Of a stretch of 64,000 nucleotides of DNA, positions 55,401 through 63,948 are shown in pieces. The DNA lies in contig NZ_CABVIX010000002.1 in assembly GCF_902498185.1 (NCBI RefSeq), positions 186,001-250,000 of the forward strand, read 5' to 3'. This DNA comes from Pseudomonas fluorescens (GTDB taxonomy: Bacteria; Pseudomonadota; Gammaproteobacteria; Pseudomonadales; Pseudomonadaceae). The stretch's first letter is position 1. Each line of letters starts with the position of its first letter. Made by a program: the position numbers and the translations under genes. The notes beneath the pieces were generated by a model, which saw only the letters and a list, made by a program, of their open reading frames with translations, was not told the origin of the DNA and did no database searches.

Positions 55401-58400
55401 AATGCCAGCGACGCGTGTTCATGGGCAAGTAACTCAGCAAGTCGAGCATGTGCCTGGTGAACACTTGTGGTGGTATCGATGTCGCCAGAGTCAAGTCGGA
55501 TCGGCAGGGTGTTGATGAACATCCCCATGGCACTGTCTGATCCATGACCCGCATGCATGCGTCCAAACAGTACCGTACCAAATACGACCTTTTCCTGGCC
55601 GCTGATGCGTGCGAGCACCTGAGCAAAGGCGACGTGACACAGGCTGGCGAGACTCACATTCAAGCGCTTGGCTTGGGCCCGCAGTCGATCATTGAGTTGG
55701 GCCGAGACACTGCGGTGGGTCTGATTGACCTGTGCACCGTCCAGATGCACTTGCGCCAATCCAAATGGCAGCGTCGGCTCTTCCACGTCGACCAGCATCG
55801 ATTTGAAAAAGCGCTCATGATCATCTACACGCTTGCCCGATCTCACCTGGCCGATCAGATTACGGAACGGCTGAGGCGAAGACAGCGTCTCACCACGATT
55901 GGTAAGGAAAGCTTTAACTTCGAGATAGAAGAACTGCAGGGAGGATGCATCGTCAATCAGGTGATGCTGCAGCTGCATCAGCATGAAACGGTCTGCTGCA
56001 GGATCGCGGGCAACAATGAAGCGCAGCACTGGCGCCTGGGTCAGGTCAATGCGATGCCGGCATGAATCAAAGCGCCATGACAGTTGTTCGGCAACGGGGC
56101 CGTCGGCCAGATCGAGGACGACCTCGGTGACTGACAAGGGCGCTTGCCGCCAGACGACTTGCACAGCCTGGGACAATCCTTCCCAGACAAACGCCGTACG
56201 CAAAATATCATGACGGTTCACGACCTGTTGAACTGCGTCCAGATACCGTTCCAATACTTCACGATCGGCAAAGGCCATTTGTGTAACCAGCAGATAGGGA
56301 TCGCCGTCTTTCGCCAACATGTGGTGGAACAGGATGCCGTCTTGCATGGGTGAGAGCGCGTAAATATCCTGGATGTTCGCTGCCCCGCCAGGAACCCTTG
56401 AAGTGATCAGGTCGATGTCAGACTGGGTGAGATCTACCAACGGCAGCAGTTCCGGCGTGATGACTGACGTTCCAGGCTCGATGAGGTTTGGCGGGACCAG
56501 CACCTCTTCGTGCTGCCTGAGAGTGCTGGCCAGAACCGACAACACGGGCTTCTGGAACACATCACGTACGGCAAGGCTCAGGCCTTGGCGGCGTAGCCGC
56601 TCAAGCAGGCGTACGGCCATGAGCGAATGCCCGCCGAGCGCGAAAAAGTTGTCATGTCGACCCACCTGGTCAACGCCAAGCAGCTCTGACCAGGCTCCGG
56701 CGAGGACGGCTTCCATCTTGTCCTGTGGCGCCTCGTAGGCCGCATGGGCAAATGTGGCCTGCGAAGGAACCGGCAACGCCTTGCGATCGAGTTTGCCGTT
56801 GGCCGTCAGTGGTAAGTTATCCAGGCGTACGTAGGCAGATGGCACCATGTATTGGGGTAGACCTGCACTCAGATAATCACGGAGTGTTTGGGTCAATGCC
56901 AAGCCATGCTCAGCATCCACTGGCGTGTCATGCTCCACGATGTATGCAACCAGCCGCTTGTCGTCAGTTCGTCCTTGCGCCACCACCACTGCCTGGTAAA
57001 CGGATGGATGCTTGGCCAACCGGGCCGCGATTTCACCCAGCTCGATCCGGTATCCGCGGATCTTGACCTGGTCATCATTACGGCCCATGAATGCCAGATT
57101 GCCGTTCGCAAGGTAACGGGCCAAGTCTCCAGACCGGTACATGCGAGCGCCAGCCTTGCCCACGAAAGGGTCGTTCAGGAAGCGCTCTGCCGTTAGACCA
57201 GGACGATTCAGGTATCCACGCGCCACACCGGCGCCTCCTATGTACATTTCACCCACAACCCCTATCGGAACAGGCTTGCCATCGGCGTCCAGAAGATAAA
57301 GATTCAAATCCGGCAAGCATCGACCGATTACGCTATCGATGTGCTCCGCATCGGTTGAAGACACTGGGTACCAGGTGACGTGGACCGTGGTTTCCGTGAT
57401 TCCATACATGTTCACCAGTTGTGGCATGAATTCATCGCGTCCCTGGTACCAGTCGCGCAGGGTCGACGGCTGCAGCGCTTCGCCTCCAAAGATGACGTAG
57501 CGCAATGAGTCCGATGACGGTTTTACATGCTCGATCAAAGCGGTGAAGGCACTGGGGGTCTGGTTCAAGACAGTGATGCCCTGCTCGTCTATCAGCCGAT
57601 AGAACGCCTCTGGCGCGCGGGTGATGGCCTGCGGCACCAACACCACCTTGCCTCCGTGGCGAAGCGCTCCCCATAGTTCCCAGACCGAGAAGTCGAAGGC
57701 AAAGGAGTGGAACAGGCACCAGGTGTCGCTGGAGCTAAAACCGAATGCGGAGTGTGTCGTGTCGAACAGGCGTACCAGCTGAGCATGTTCAACCATCACC
57801 CCTTTGGGCTGTCCGGTCGAGCCTGAGGTGTAGATGATGTAAGCAAGGTTGCCGGGGGTAAGGCCGGGCACTTCAGGGTTGGCGTCTGCCTCAGCGAAGA
57901 CTTCACGAGGATCGAGCACGAGATGATCCTGCAGCGCCTCCCCGAGCACCCGTCGCCCAGTCGCATCAGCCAGTACCAGTACCGGCGCTGTATCGGCGAG
58001 CATGAACGTCAGTCGCTCTTTCGCATTCTCCGGATCGAACGGCACATAGGCGCCGCCTGCCTTCAGGACCGCTATCAGGGCGACAACCATCGCCGGGGAG
58101 CGCTCGACGCAGATCACTATCCGGTGCTCAGGCCTGACGCCCAGCGCCATCAGCCGGTGTGCTAGCCGATTAGCCCTGGCATTAAGCTCGTCATAGCTGA
58201 GCGTGTGTTCTTCAAACACCACCGCCGTGGCTTCAGGACTGCGTGCAACGTGTGCCTCGAACAGCTCATGGATGCACGAGTGGGGTGGAGAGGTCTCATC
58301 TCTCAAGGTCCACCTCTCGAGTAGCAATCTGCGTTCAGAGTCATCGATCAGGTCTAACTGGTTTACCGGCTGGCGCTCATCCTTGGCCATCGCGGCGAGA

Positions 58401-61400
58401 ACGGTCATCAGGTAGCCCACATGGCGCTCGACGGTGGCAGCGTCGAACAACGCAGTCGAATACGTGAGAGCCCCAACGATGTGATCCTCTACCGGGGCTA
58501 GGCTCAGTTCCAGGTCGAAGCGGGCCACCTCATAGGCAGAATCAACGGGGCTGGTTTCAAGTCCTGGTGAGGTCCATTTGCCTGCATCGTGGGTTTGCCA
58601 AGCAAATACCACTTGGAACAGTGGCGTATGGCTCAATCCCCTTGGAGGCTGCGTGATCTCTACCACCTGCTCAAAGGGCAGATCCTGATGATCCTGGGCC
58701 TCCAAAACCCGCCTGCGCACTCGCTCGATGAGCTGCGCAACGCTGGGGTTGTCACCAAGATCAACTCGCAGTGCCAGAGTATTGACGAAAAAGCCGAGCA
58801 ACGGCTCGATCTCGCCGTGGCTCCGGTTGGCACTCGGCACCCCAATGACAATATCTTCTTGGCCCGACAGACGCGAGAGAACTACCGCCCATGCCGACAG
58901 CAGGGTCATGAACAGTGTCACACCCTGTTGCTCACCAAAGCGCTTGAGCGCGCTTGTCAGCGTTGCGCTCACTGCAATTGGCACAGAAGCGCCAGTCAGA
59001 CACTGTTGCTCAGGCCGACGCTGATCCGTTGGCAGATCGAGCAGCGCCGGAGCATCGATCAGCGCCTGCTTCCAATAGGCAGCCTGCTCATTCAAGCGAT
59101 CCCCAGACAGCCATAGCCTCTGCCAGGCAGCATAGTCCGGATACTGAATCGCCAGCGGTGGCAGTGGATTGGCCTGATGGCGGCTGAAAGCGGTGTACAG
59201 AGAACTCAACTCAGCCAGCAGAATGCCGAGTGACCAGCCATCCGAGACAATGTGATGCTGCGTGATCAGCAAGACGTGTTCATCGGTGGATGAGTCGACG
59301 GATGCCCGGACCAGGCATGCTCGAATCAGCGGCCCTGTCTCCAGGTCAAAGGGAGCCTGAGCTTCGTCGGTGCAAAGTATCGCAAGCGCCGTCTCGGCGC
59401 CCGTTCGCTTGCTCGTTTCAGGGAGGTTGATACGGCGTAACGGCAAACCCGGATCACAGGCCAATAGCCGGACTTCGACCTCGCCCTCTCTGATGGCGAA
59501 GACCGAGCGCAGTACTTCATGACGCGACCATAGTGCATCCAGCGCCTGCTGCAAGGCGATGACGTCCAGTTGGCCGCGCAACTTCAGAGCCAAAGGAATG
59601 TGGTAAGCGTCGCTGATGCTACTGTCGAGTTGCGCAAGAAACCACAGCCTCTGCTGAGCAAAAGACGGCAGCAGCGGCTTGTCGCGCGTGAAGGGTCTGA
59701 TCGATGGGTGTACCACGGCGCCAGCATGGCGCTGGGTCTCGATCGCCAAAGCAATCGCCTCAAGCGTTGGGGCAGCGAACAATATGGCGAGCTGCAAGTC
59801 AGCGCCCAAGTTGGCTATCCGGCTGCGCAGCCGCACAGCCAAGAGTGAGTGTCCGCCCAGGGCAAAGAAGTTGTCATGGCGACCCACCTGATCAACTCCT
59901 AGCAACTCTGACCAGATTCTGGCAAGGGCGACCTCAATCTCGCCTGACGGGGCCTGGTAGGGTGCATGGGCGAATGCATCCTCCTGCGGCGATGGCAACG
60001 CCTTGCGATCAAGCTTTCCATTGGTCGTCAGGGGGAAGCTGTCCATGCGTACGTAGGCGGTCGGCACCATGTAGTCAGGTAAAACGCCACTCAGATAATC
60101 ACGCAGCACTCCTGTCGGTTGCGTCCCGGGCCCGGTACTCTGGGCCACGATGTACGCAACCAGTCGCTTGTCGCTTTCCTCGCCTTGCGCCACCACCACC
60201 GCCTCACGCACCGAGGGGTGCTCGGTCAATCGGGCCGCAATTTCACCCAGCTCGATCCGAAATCCCCGAATTTTGACTTGATCGTCGTTGCGGCCCATGA
60301 ACGCCAGTTCGCCGTTTGCCAGATAACGGGCCAAGTCTCCTGAGCGGTACATGCGTGCATCACGTCTGTCCGCGAAGGGGTCGTGCAGAAACCTTTCCTC
60401 TGTCAGCGCGGGGCGGTTCAGGTAGCCGCGCGCAACACCGGCGCCTCCTATGTACATCTCGCCGACGTCTCCCAGCGGGACAGGCTTGCCATCGGTGTCC
60501 AGAAGATAAAGATTCAAATCCGGCAGGCATCGACCGATCACACTGTCGGCTTGCTGTGCGTCGGCGCGAGACAATGGGTAGTAGGTGACATGAACCGTGG
60601 TTTCAGTGATCCCATACATGTTAACCAACTGCGGCACGGCCCCATCCCGTCCCTCATACCACTTGCGCAGAGTCGATGACGCAAGCGCCTCGCCGCCAAG
60701 GATGACGAAGCGCAGCTGGTCCATCGAGGGCTTCATATGTTCCATCAAAGCGGCAAAGGCACTGGGGGTCTGGTTCAGGACAGTGATGCCTTGCTCGCGA
60801 ATCAACTGATAGAACGCTTCTGGCGCGCGGGTGATGGCCTGGGGCACCAGCACTAACGTGCCCCCATAGCGAAGGGCTCCCCACAGTTCCCAGACAGAAA
60901 AGTCAAAGGCAAACGAGTGGAAAAAGCACCAGATGTCGCCGGAGCCGAAATCAAAGGCGGAGTGTGTGGTGTCGAACAAGCGCACGACTTGAGCATGCTC
61001 GACCATGACCCCTTTCGGTTGCCCGGTGGAACCCGAGGTGTAGATGATATAAGCGAGATGACTAGAGCGCAGGTCGACAACCTCGGGGTTGATAGCGACC
61101 TCACCGTAGATGTCACAGGGATCGAGCACGGTGTGGCCCTGCAGGGCAGCCCTGAGTGCGCGGCGCCCGGCCGTGTCAGCCAGCACGAGTACCGGAGCCG
61201 CATCGGCGAGCATGAACGCCAGTCGCTCACCCGTGTTCTCCGGATCGAGTGGGACATAGGCGCCGCCTGCCTTCAGGATCGCCATCAGGCCGACGATCAT
61301 CGCCGGGGAGCGCTCGACGCAGATCGCTACGCGCTGATCTGGCCTGATACCCAACGCAATCAGCCGGTGCGCGAGCCGATTAGCCCTGGCGTTGAGTTCA

Positions 61401-61525
61401 CCATAGCTGAGAGGCTCTCCTTCGAAGACCAGCGCCGTGGACTCGGGGTCGCGTGCAACCTGTGCCTCGAATAGATGATGAATACAGGAGTGAGCAGTAG
61501 GGTCAGACGTCGCAGGGCTATGCAT
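52406..61525 (-). CDS. Three-module non-ribosomal peptide synthetase A-T-C-A-T-C-A-T-TE
   Basis: The 3039-residue synthetase has these domains: A1 about 14-510, T1 with phosphopantetheine serine S560 (GGHSLLAV), C about 615-1050 with QHHIVSDGWS, A2 about 1084-1580, T2 at S1634, C about 1690-2140 with the atypical HHLIDDASS at 1854, A3 about 2174-2680, T3 at S2730, and thioesterase about 2785-3039 with nucleophile in GYSSGG (S2857) and histidine H3010 (PGNHLTMM). Specificity positions read DFWNIGMVH in A1 (D208 to H312) and in A2, the known threonine code, but DSALIAEIW in A3, which I cannot assign. There is no starter condensation, epimerisation or reductase domain, so a free N-terminal Thr-Thr-X released by the thioesterase is predicted. 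GGAGG lies five bases before the ATG. No MbtH or phosphopantetheinyl transferase gene is adjacent. Confidence 0.95.
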   Translation of the reverse strand: MHSPATSDPTAHSCIHHLFEAQVARDPESTALVFEGEPLSYGELNARANRLAHRLIALGIRPDQRVAICVERSPAMIVGLMAILKAGGAYVPLDPENTGERLAFMLADAAPVLVLADTAGRRALRAALQGHTVLDPCDIYGEVAINPEVVDLRSSHLAYIIYTSGSTGQPKGVMVEHAQVVRLFDTTHSAFDFGSGDIWCFFHSFAFDFSVWELWGALRYGGTLVLVPQAITRAPEAFYQLIREQGITVLNQTPSAFAALMEHMKPSMDQLRFVILGGEALASSTLRKWYEGRDGAVPQLVNMYGITETTVHVTYYPLSRADAQQADSVIGRCLPDLNLYLLDTDGKPVPLGDVGEMYIGGAGVARGYLNRPALTEERFLHDPFADRRDARMYRSGDLARYLANGELAFMGRNDDQVKIRGFRIELGEIAARLTEHPSVREAVVVAQGEESDKRLVAYIVAQSTGPGTQPTGVLRDYLSGVLPDYMVPTAYVRMDSFPLTTNGKLDRKALPSPQEDAFAHAPYQAPSGEIEVALARIWSELLGVDQVGRHDNFFALGGHSLLAVRLRSRIANLGADLQLAILFAAPTLEAIALAIETQRHAGAVVHPSIRPFTRDKPLLPSFAQQRLWFLAQLDSSISDAYHIPLALKLRGQLDVIALQQALDALWSRHEVLRSVFAIREGEVEVRLLACDPGLPLRRINLPETSKRTGAETALAILCTDEAQAPFDLETGPLIRACLVRASVDSSTDEHVLLITQHHIVSDGWSLGILLAELSSLYTAFSRHQANPLPPLAIQYPDYAAWQRLWLSGDRLNEQAAYWKQALIDAPALLDLPTDQRRPEQQCLTGASVPIAVSATLTSALKRFGEQQGVTLFMTLLSAWAVVLSRLSGQEDIVIGVPSANRSHGEIEPLLGFFVNTLALRVDLGDNPSVAQLIERVRRRVLEAQDHQDLPFEQVVEITQPPRGLSHTPLFQVVFAWQTHDAGKWTSPGLETSPVDSAYEVARFDLELSLAPVEDHIVGALTYSTALFDAATVERHVGYLMTVLAAMAKDERQPVNQLDLIDDSERRLLLERWTLRDETSPPHSCIHELFEAHVARSPEATAVVFEEHTLSYDELNARANRLAHRLMALGVRPEHRIVICVERSPAMVVALIAVLKAGGAYVPFDPENAKERLTFMLADTAPVLVLADATGRRVLGEALQDHLVLDPREVFAEADANPEVPGLTPGNLAYIIYTSGSTGQPKGVMVEHAQLVRLFDTTHSAFGFSSSDTWCLFHSFAFDFSVWELWGALRHGGKVVLVPQAITRAPEAFYRLIDEQGITVLNQTPSAFTALIEHVKPSSDSLRYVIFGGEALQPSTLRDWYQGRDEFMPQLVNMYGITETTVHVTWYPVSSTDAEHIDSVIGRCLPDLNLYLLDADGKPVPIGVVGEMYIGGAGVARGYLNRPGLTAERFLNDPFVGKAGARMYRSGDLARYLANGNLAFMGRNDDQVKIRGYRIELGEIAARLAKHPSVYQAVVVAQGRTDDKRLVAYIVEHDTPVDAEHGLALTQTLRDYLSAGLPQYMVPSAYVRLDNLPLTANGKLDRKALPVPSQATFAHAAYEAPQDKMEAVLAGAWSELLGVDQVGRHDNFFALGGHSLMAVRLLERLRRQGLSLAVRDVFQKPVLSVLASTLRQHEEVLVPPNLIEPGTSVITPELLPLVDLTQSDIDLITSRVPGGAANIQDIYALSPMQDGILFHHMLAKDGDPYLLVTQMAFADREVLERYLDAVQQVVNRHDILRTAFVWEGLSQAVQVVWRQAPLSVTEVVLDLADGPVAEQLSWRFDSCRHRIDLTQAPVLRFIVARDPAADRFMLMQLQHHLIDDASSLQFFYLEVKAFLTNRGETLSSPQPFRNLIGQVRSGKRVDDHERFFKSMLVDVEEPTLPFGLAQVHLDGAQVNQTHRSVSAQLNDRLRAQAKRLNVSLASLCHVAFAQVLARISGQEKVVFGTVLFGRMHAGHGSDSAMGMFINTLPIRLDSGDIDTTTSVHQAHARLAELLAHEHASLALAQRCSGVITGTPLFSALLNYRHNDLSGENTLAQVLERLPGAACLNEQERTNYPFTVSVEDVRHSLGLTAQVVTPFDPDRVCGYMERALESLAQALEHSPQLPVRQLDILPLHERTLLLNTWNATDAPYPNNACIHHLFEAQVARSPEAMALIFEGGTLSYGELNARANRLAHGLVELGIRPDQRIAICVERPADMIVGLMAALKAGGAYVPLDPAYPGDRLTYMLADAAPVLVLVDAVGRQALGDALQLHTVLDFNDTLTNPLTHADADLRLPGLTSRHLAYIIYTSGSTGQPKGVMIEHRGLITSTLARTTLYKTTPDSVFLLLSSMAFDSSAAGIFGTLTTGGALCLVQRKTIVDPYSISRLLSENHATSVLLVPSLARALLPHVAKFGVGLLRHMIVAGEECPASLIQDLRSALPGVALFNEYGPTEATIWAAVHRCCADDVDPVPIGRPIPNTRIYLLDTRGEPVPMGAVGEMYIGGMGVARGYLNLAKPTAERFLLDPFAGKPNARMYKTGDLARYLANGDLVFLGRNDDQVKLRGLRIEPAEIAARLTQHSSIHEAFVEVQGVDPDKRLVAYVVAKPDAFKSTSCSTSSSPLAGHLRDYLSERLPDYMVPSAFVLIEQLPLTPNGKLDRRALPVPDGEAFAHSAFEAPQGETETLLAALWSGLLGVERVSRHDHFFALGGHSLNAVQLIQNVRNYGLGCSLSDLFDYPRLADFASNMAQRCVFNPPAGSITVRAAGTEPSLFFVPSGLADYSYAVALAQQIRTDCPIHVLPWSAIGDPLPRSMEEMAQRMISVIQAIQPDGPYRIAGYSSGGILAHAMAHTLVRARENVTFLGLIDVPAPHQLPYNNHGDKRYFIAHAKTAMPAAERHKLDALDEGDEWVDLITKAQQLGGYDSNAVPSMEVHKWKSIHHFSRMACAYKPTLLPFSVHYFHALECARLDMEEGWKTLLPDIAMTSISIPGNHLTMMQDVNNRKYLADAFSHMLMQGESPHD

Positions 61526-62143
61526 CCTTGCCTCCAGGATGATTACTTGTTGTTCGCCCGCTTACGCCTACATCCTGTAATAGTGGGCGGAAATTTAAGT
61601 CATTGAGCTGTGTTTGCCGATTAATTCATCGATAATCAGTTTTGCTAAATGTGGCTCTGAATTTCATCAGCTGTAACCGTCTTCCCCTGAGCCATCAAAG
61701 TCAATCAAGACAGCAGGCTGATGTGGATAGGACTTGCCTCAGATGCAGTCCGAATATGAGCATTTGGAGTAAGCCCGAAGAGAGTGGGGCGCCTGAAACC
61801 GGGCGTTTAGCGTCAAATCGAAGGGTACAGAGCTGTGGTCGAAGATGTGGAGCCGTTAACATGCGGATGCATGTTTATACCGGTCCCAAGAGAAAATTAC
61901 ACAGTGTTTGTGGTGATTTTAAACATAGTGTCTAAAGCGGGCCGAGGAACGCAGGATTATACCTACATGCCAATTAAAAACCCGCATAGATGCGTCAGTA
62001 AACAATGCTCGTAGTAGTTTGGGGTCAGGTGCGCTTATAATTTTGGCATTCGGCCATCGCCGAAGAAATCTTCAGCGATGGCGAGAGAAACCAAACGACC
62101 GGATCGAGAAACGGCTCTATCTTCCCTCGTGGGCGGCCATGGC
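61526..62143. other. 618-bp AT-richer gene-free stretch upstream of the NRPS
   Basis: This holds the NRPS promoter region on the reverse strand, with a weak -10 candidate (TATTAC) about 60 bp before the start. The only long open frame, 97 codons from 61642, begins with TTG and resembles nothing; I reject it. The stretch is visibly less GC-rich than the flanks and could be the remains of the insertion event. A hairpin near the far end is listed separately. No att-like repeat or integrase remnant was recognised. Confidence 0.6.
62053..62082. repeat. Palindrome downstream of the binding-protein gene
   Basis: GCCATCGC (62053-62060) and GCGATGGC (62075-62082) pair exactly, and the interior GAAGA/TCTTC adds five more pairs. 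It lies 61 bp beyond the stop of the binding-protein gene and may mark the edge between core and accessory DNA. No T tract follows. Confidence 0.5.
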
Positions 62144-63733
62144 CTAGCGGGTGGCCGAAACCGTGGAAAAGTCCTGGCGCCCAAACGGACTCACCTTGTA
62201 CCCCTCGACGCCCTGGCGAGCCAGGACCGCCGCGGTCGGGTGCGCGAGGGGGAGCCACAGGGCCTGCTGCTGAATCAGCGCCTGGGCCTGCTGGTACAGG
62301 CGGCTGCGTACGCTCTGGTCGTTGGTGGTGCGGCCAGCGCTGATCAGCTGGTCCAGGCGGTTGTCGCAGTAGCGGGCGAAGTTGGTGCCGGACTTGACCG
62401 CCGAGCAGGCGAATTGCGGGGTCAGGAAGTTGTCCGGGTCACCGTTGTCGCCCGCCCAGCCCATGAACAGCAAGTCATGCTCACCCGCCTTGGCACGGCG
62501 GATCAGTTCGCCCCACTCGATCACGCGGATCTCGGCCTTGATGCCGACCTTGGCAAGGTCGGCCTGCAGCAATTGAGCCCCCAGGTTCGGGTTGGGATTG
62601 AGCAGGCTGCCCGACGGGCGGGTCCAGATCGTGGTGCTGAAGCCATCGGGCAGGCCGGCCTTGGCTAGCAGTACCTGGGCTTTTTTCAGGTCGGTGCTGT
62701 AGCCGGGCAGGTCCTTGGCATAGCTCCAGGTATTGGGCGGGTACGGGCCACTGGCCGCGGTGCCGGTATCCTCGAACACGGCCTTGAGGTAGCTCGGCTT
62801 GTCGAACGCCAGGTTGATCGCCTGACGCACCTCGGGCTTGTCCAGCGGCGGATGCTGGCTGTTGATGGCGACGAACGCGGTCATGAAGGCCGGGGTGCTC
62901 TCGACCTTCAGGCTGGTGTCCTTGCCGGCCTCGGCGATGTCCAGCGGCTTGGGCGAGAGCGCGATCTGGCACTCATTGCGCTTGAGCTTCTGCAGGCGCA
63001 CGTTGGCGTCCGGTGTGATGGCGAAGATGAGCGGGTCGACCGCAGGCTTGCCGGCAAAGTAGTCCGGGTTGGCGCGGTAGCGCACCACCGCGTCCTTCTG
63101 GAAGCGCTGGAACACGAACGGCCCGGTGCCGATCGGCTGGCTGTTGAGTTTTTCCGGGGTGCCGGCCTTGAGCAGCTGGTTTGCGTACTCGGCGGAGTAG
63201 ATCGAGGCAAAGCCCATGCTCAGGGTTGCGAGGAAGGTCGCATCGGGGTGATCCAGGGTAAAGCGCACGGTCTGCGGGTCGGGCGCCTCGATCGACTTGA
63301 TCAGGCTCGGCAGTTGCAGGGACTGGGCATGCGGGTAGCCGGCCGCGGCGAGTTTATGCCATGCGTGGGCGGGGAACAGCATGCGCTCGAAGCTGAACAG
63401 CACGTCGTCGGCGTTGAGCGCGCGGGTCGGCTTGAAGTACTTCGCGGTGTGGAATTTCACCTCCGGGCGCAGCTTGAAGTCGTAGACCAGGCCATCGTTC
63501 GACACCGTCCAGCTTTCCGCCAGGCTGGGTACCACCTTGCCTTGCCCGGCGTCGAACTCGACCAGGCGGTTCATCAGTACATCGGCCGAGGCGTTGGTGG
63601 TGGTCAGCGAGTTGTACTGGACCACATCGAACCCTTCGGGGCTGGCCTCGGTGCAGACGCTCAGGGGGCCGGCGATGGCAGCCGCAGAGGCGAACAGGGT
63701 GGTGAACAAGAGGGGAAGGGCGGCGGCGCGCAT
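62144..63733 (-). CDS. ABC transporter periplasmic binding protein, dipeptide/oligopeptide (DppA-like) family
   Basis: The 529-residue solute-binding protein has a signal peptide (residues 1-21, LPLLFTTLFASAAAIA). The family-5 extracellular fold includes LSVCTEASPEGFDVVQY, ALNADDVLFSFERML, PIGTGPFVFQRFQKD and FMGWAGDNGDPDNFLTP. DppA-type proteins bind dipeptides, and some bind haem precursors. No permease or ATPase gene follows, so it must use components encoded elsewhere, as is common for the multiple dppA copies in Pseudomonas. I chose the ATG at 63733, where the signal peptide begins; the frame is open to 63820. Confidence 0.92.
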   Translation of the reverse strand: MRAAALPLLFTTLFASAAAIAGPLSVCTEASPEGFDVVQYNSLTTTNASADVLMNRLVEFDAGQGKVVPSLAESWTVSNDGLVYDFKLRPEVKFHTAKYFKPTRALNADDVLFSFERMLFPAHAWHKLAAAGYPHAQSLQLPSLIKSIEAPDPQTVRFTLDHPDATFLATLSMGFASIYSAEYANQLLKAGTPEKLNSQPIGTGPFVFQRFQKDAVVRYRANPDYFAGKPAVDPLIFAITPDANVRLQKLKRNECQIALSPKPLDIAEAGKDTSLKVESTPAFMTAFVAINSQHPPLDKPEVRQAINLAFDKPSYLKAVFEDTGTAASGPYPPNTWSYAKDLPGYSTDLKKAQVLLAKAGLPDGFSTTIWTRPSGSLLNPNPNLGAQLLQADLAKVGIKAEIRVIEWGELIRRAKAGEHDLLFMGWAGDNGDPDNFLTPQFACSAVKSGTNFARYCDNRLDQLISAGRTTNDQSVRSRLYQQAQALIQQQALWLPLAHPTAAVLARQGVEGYKVSPFGRQDFSTVSATR

Positions 63734-63919
63734 GGTGGCTCCTTGGCTGATCAATGGCCCATCTGCCAGTGCAGTCTGGAAACGTCCTACCCTAGAGTGC
63801 GCATTGGCAAATGACCACACCCTTTTTTACAAATCCTGCGACGAGCGGTCGACAGTCCTGCAGCCGTGTCGCTATGCTGGCCGGGCGCGTCCTGCCTCTG
63901 GGCAAAAACAGATATTCTG

Positions 63920-63948
63920 TTGTTGTGGCGTAGTCTTTCTGGTATAAA
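63920..63948 (+). promoter_or_regulatory. Sigma-70-type promoter for a gene starting after the window (probably rpmB)
   Basis: TTGTTG (63920-63925), a 17-bp spacer and TATAAA (63943-63948) form a good vegetative promoter on the forward strand. The leader continues to the window edge without a start codon. From the Pseudomonas gene order I recall, the gene ahead is the ribosomal protein operon rpmB-rpmG. The stretch 63734-63919 holds no gene. Confidence 0.55.

Noticed and set aside
55940..55965. Second NRPS condensation domain as a heterocyclisation domain because of DASS
   Set aside because: Both catalytic histidines are kept, and the following A3 pocket does not read as Ser, Thr or Cys, which a cyclisation domain would need.
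61642..61935. 97-codon frame upstream of the NRPS
   Set aside because: It starts with TTG, lacks a ribosome site and resembles no protein; scattered cysteines and basic residues look like chance.
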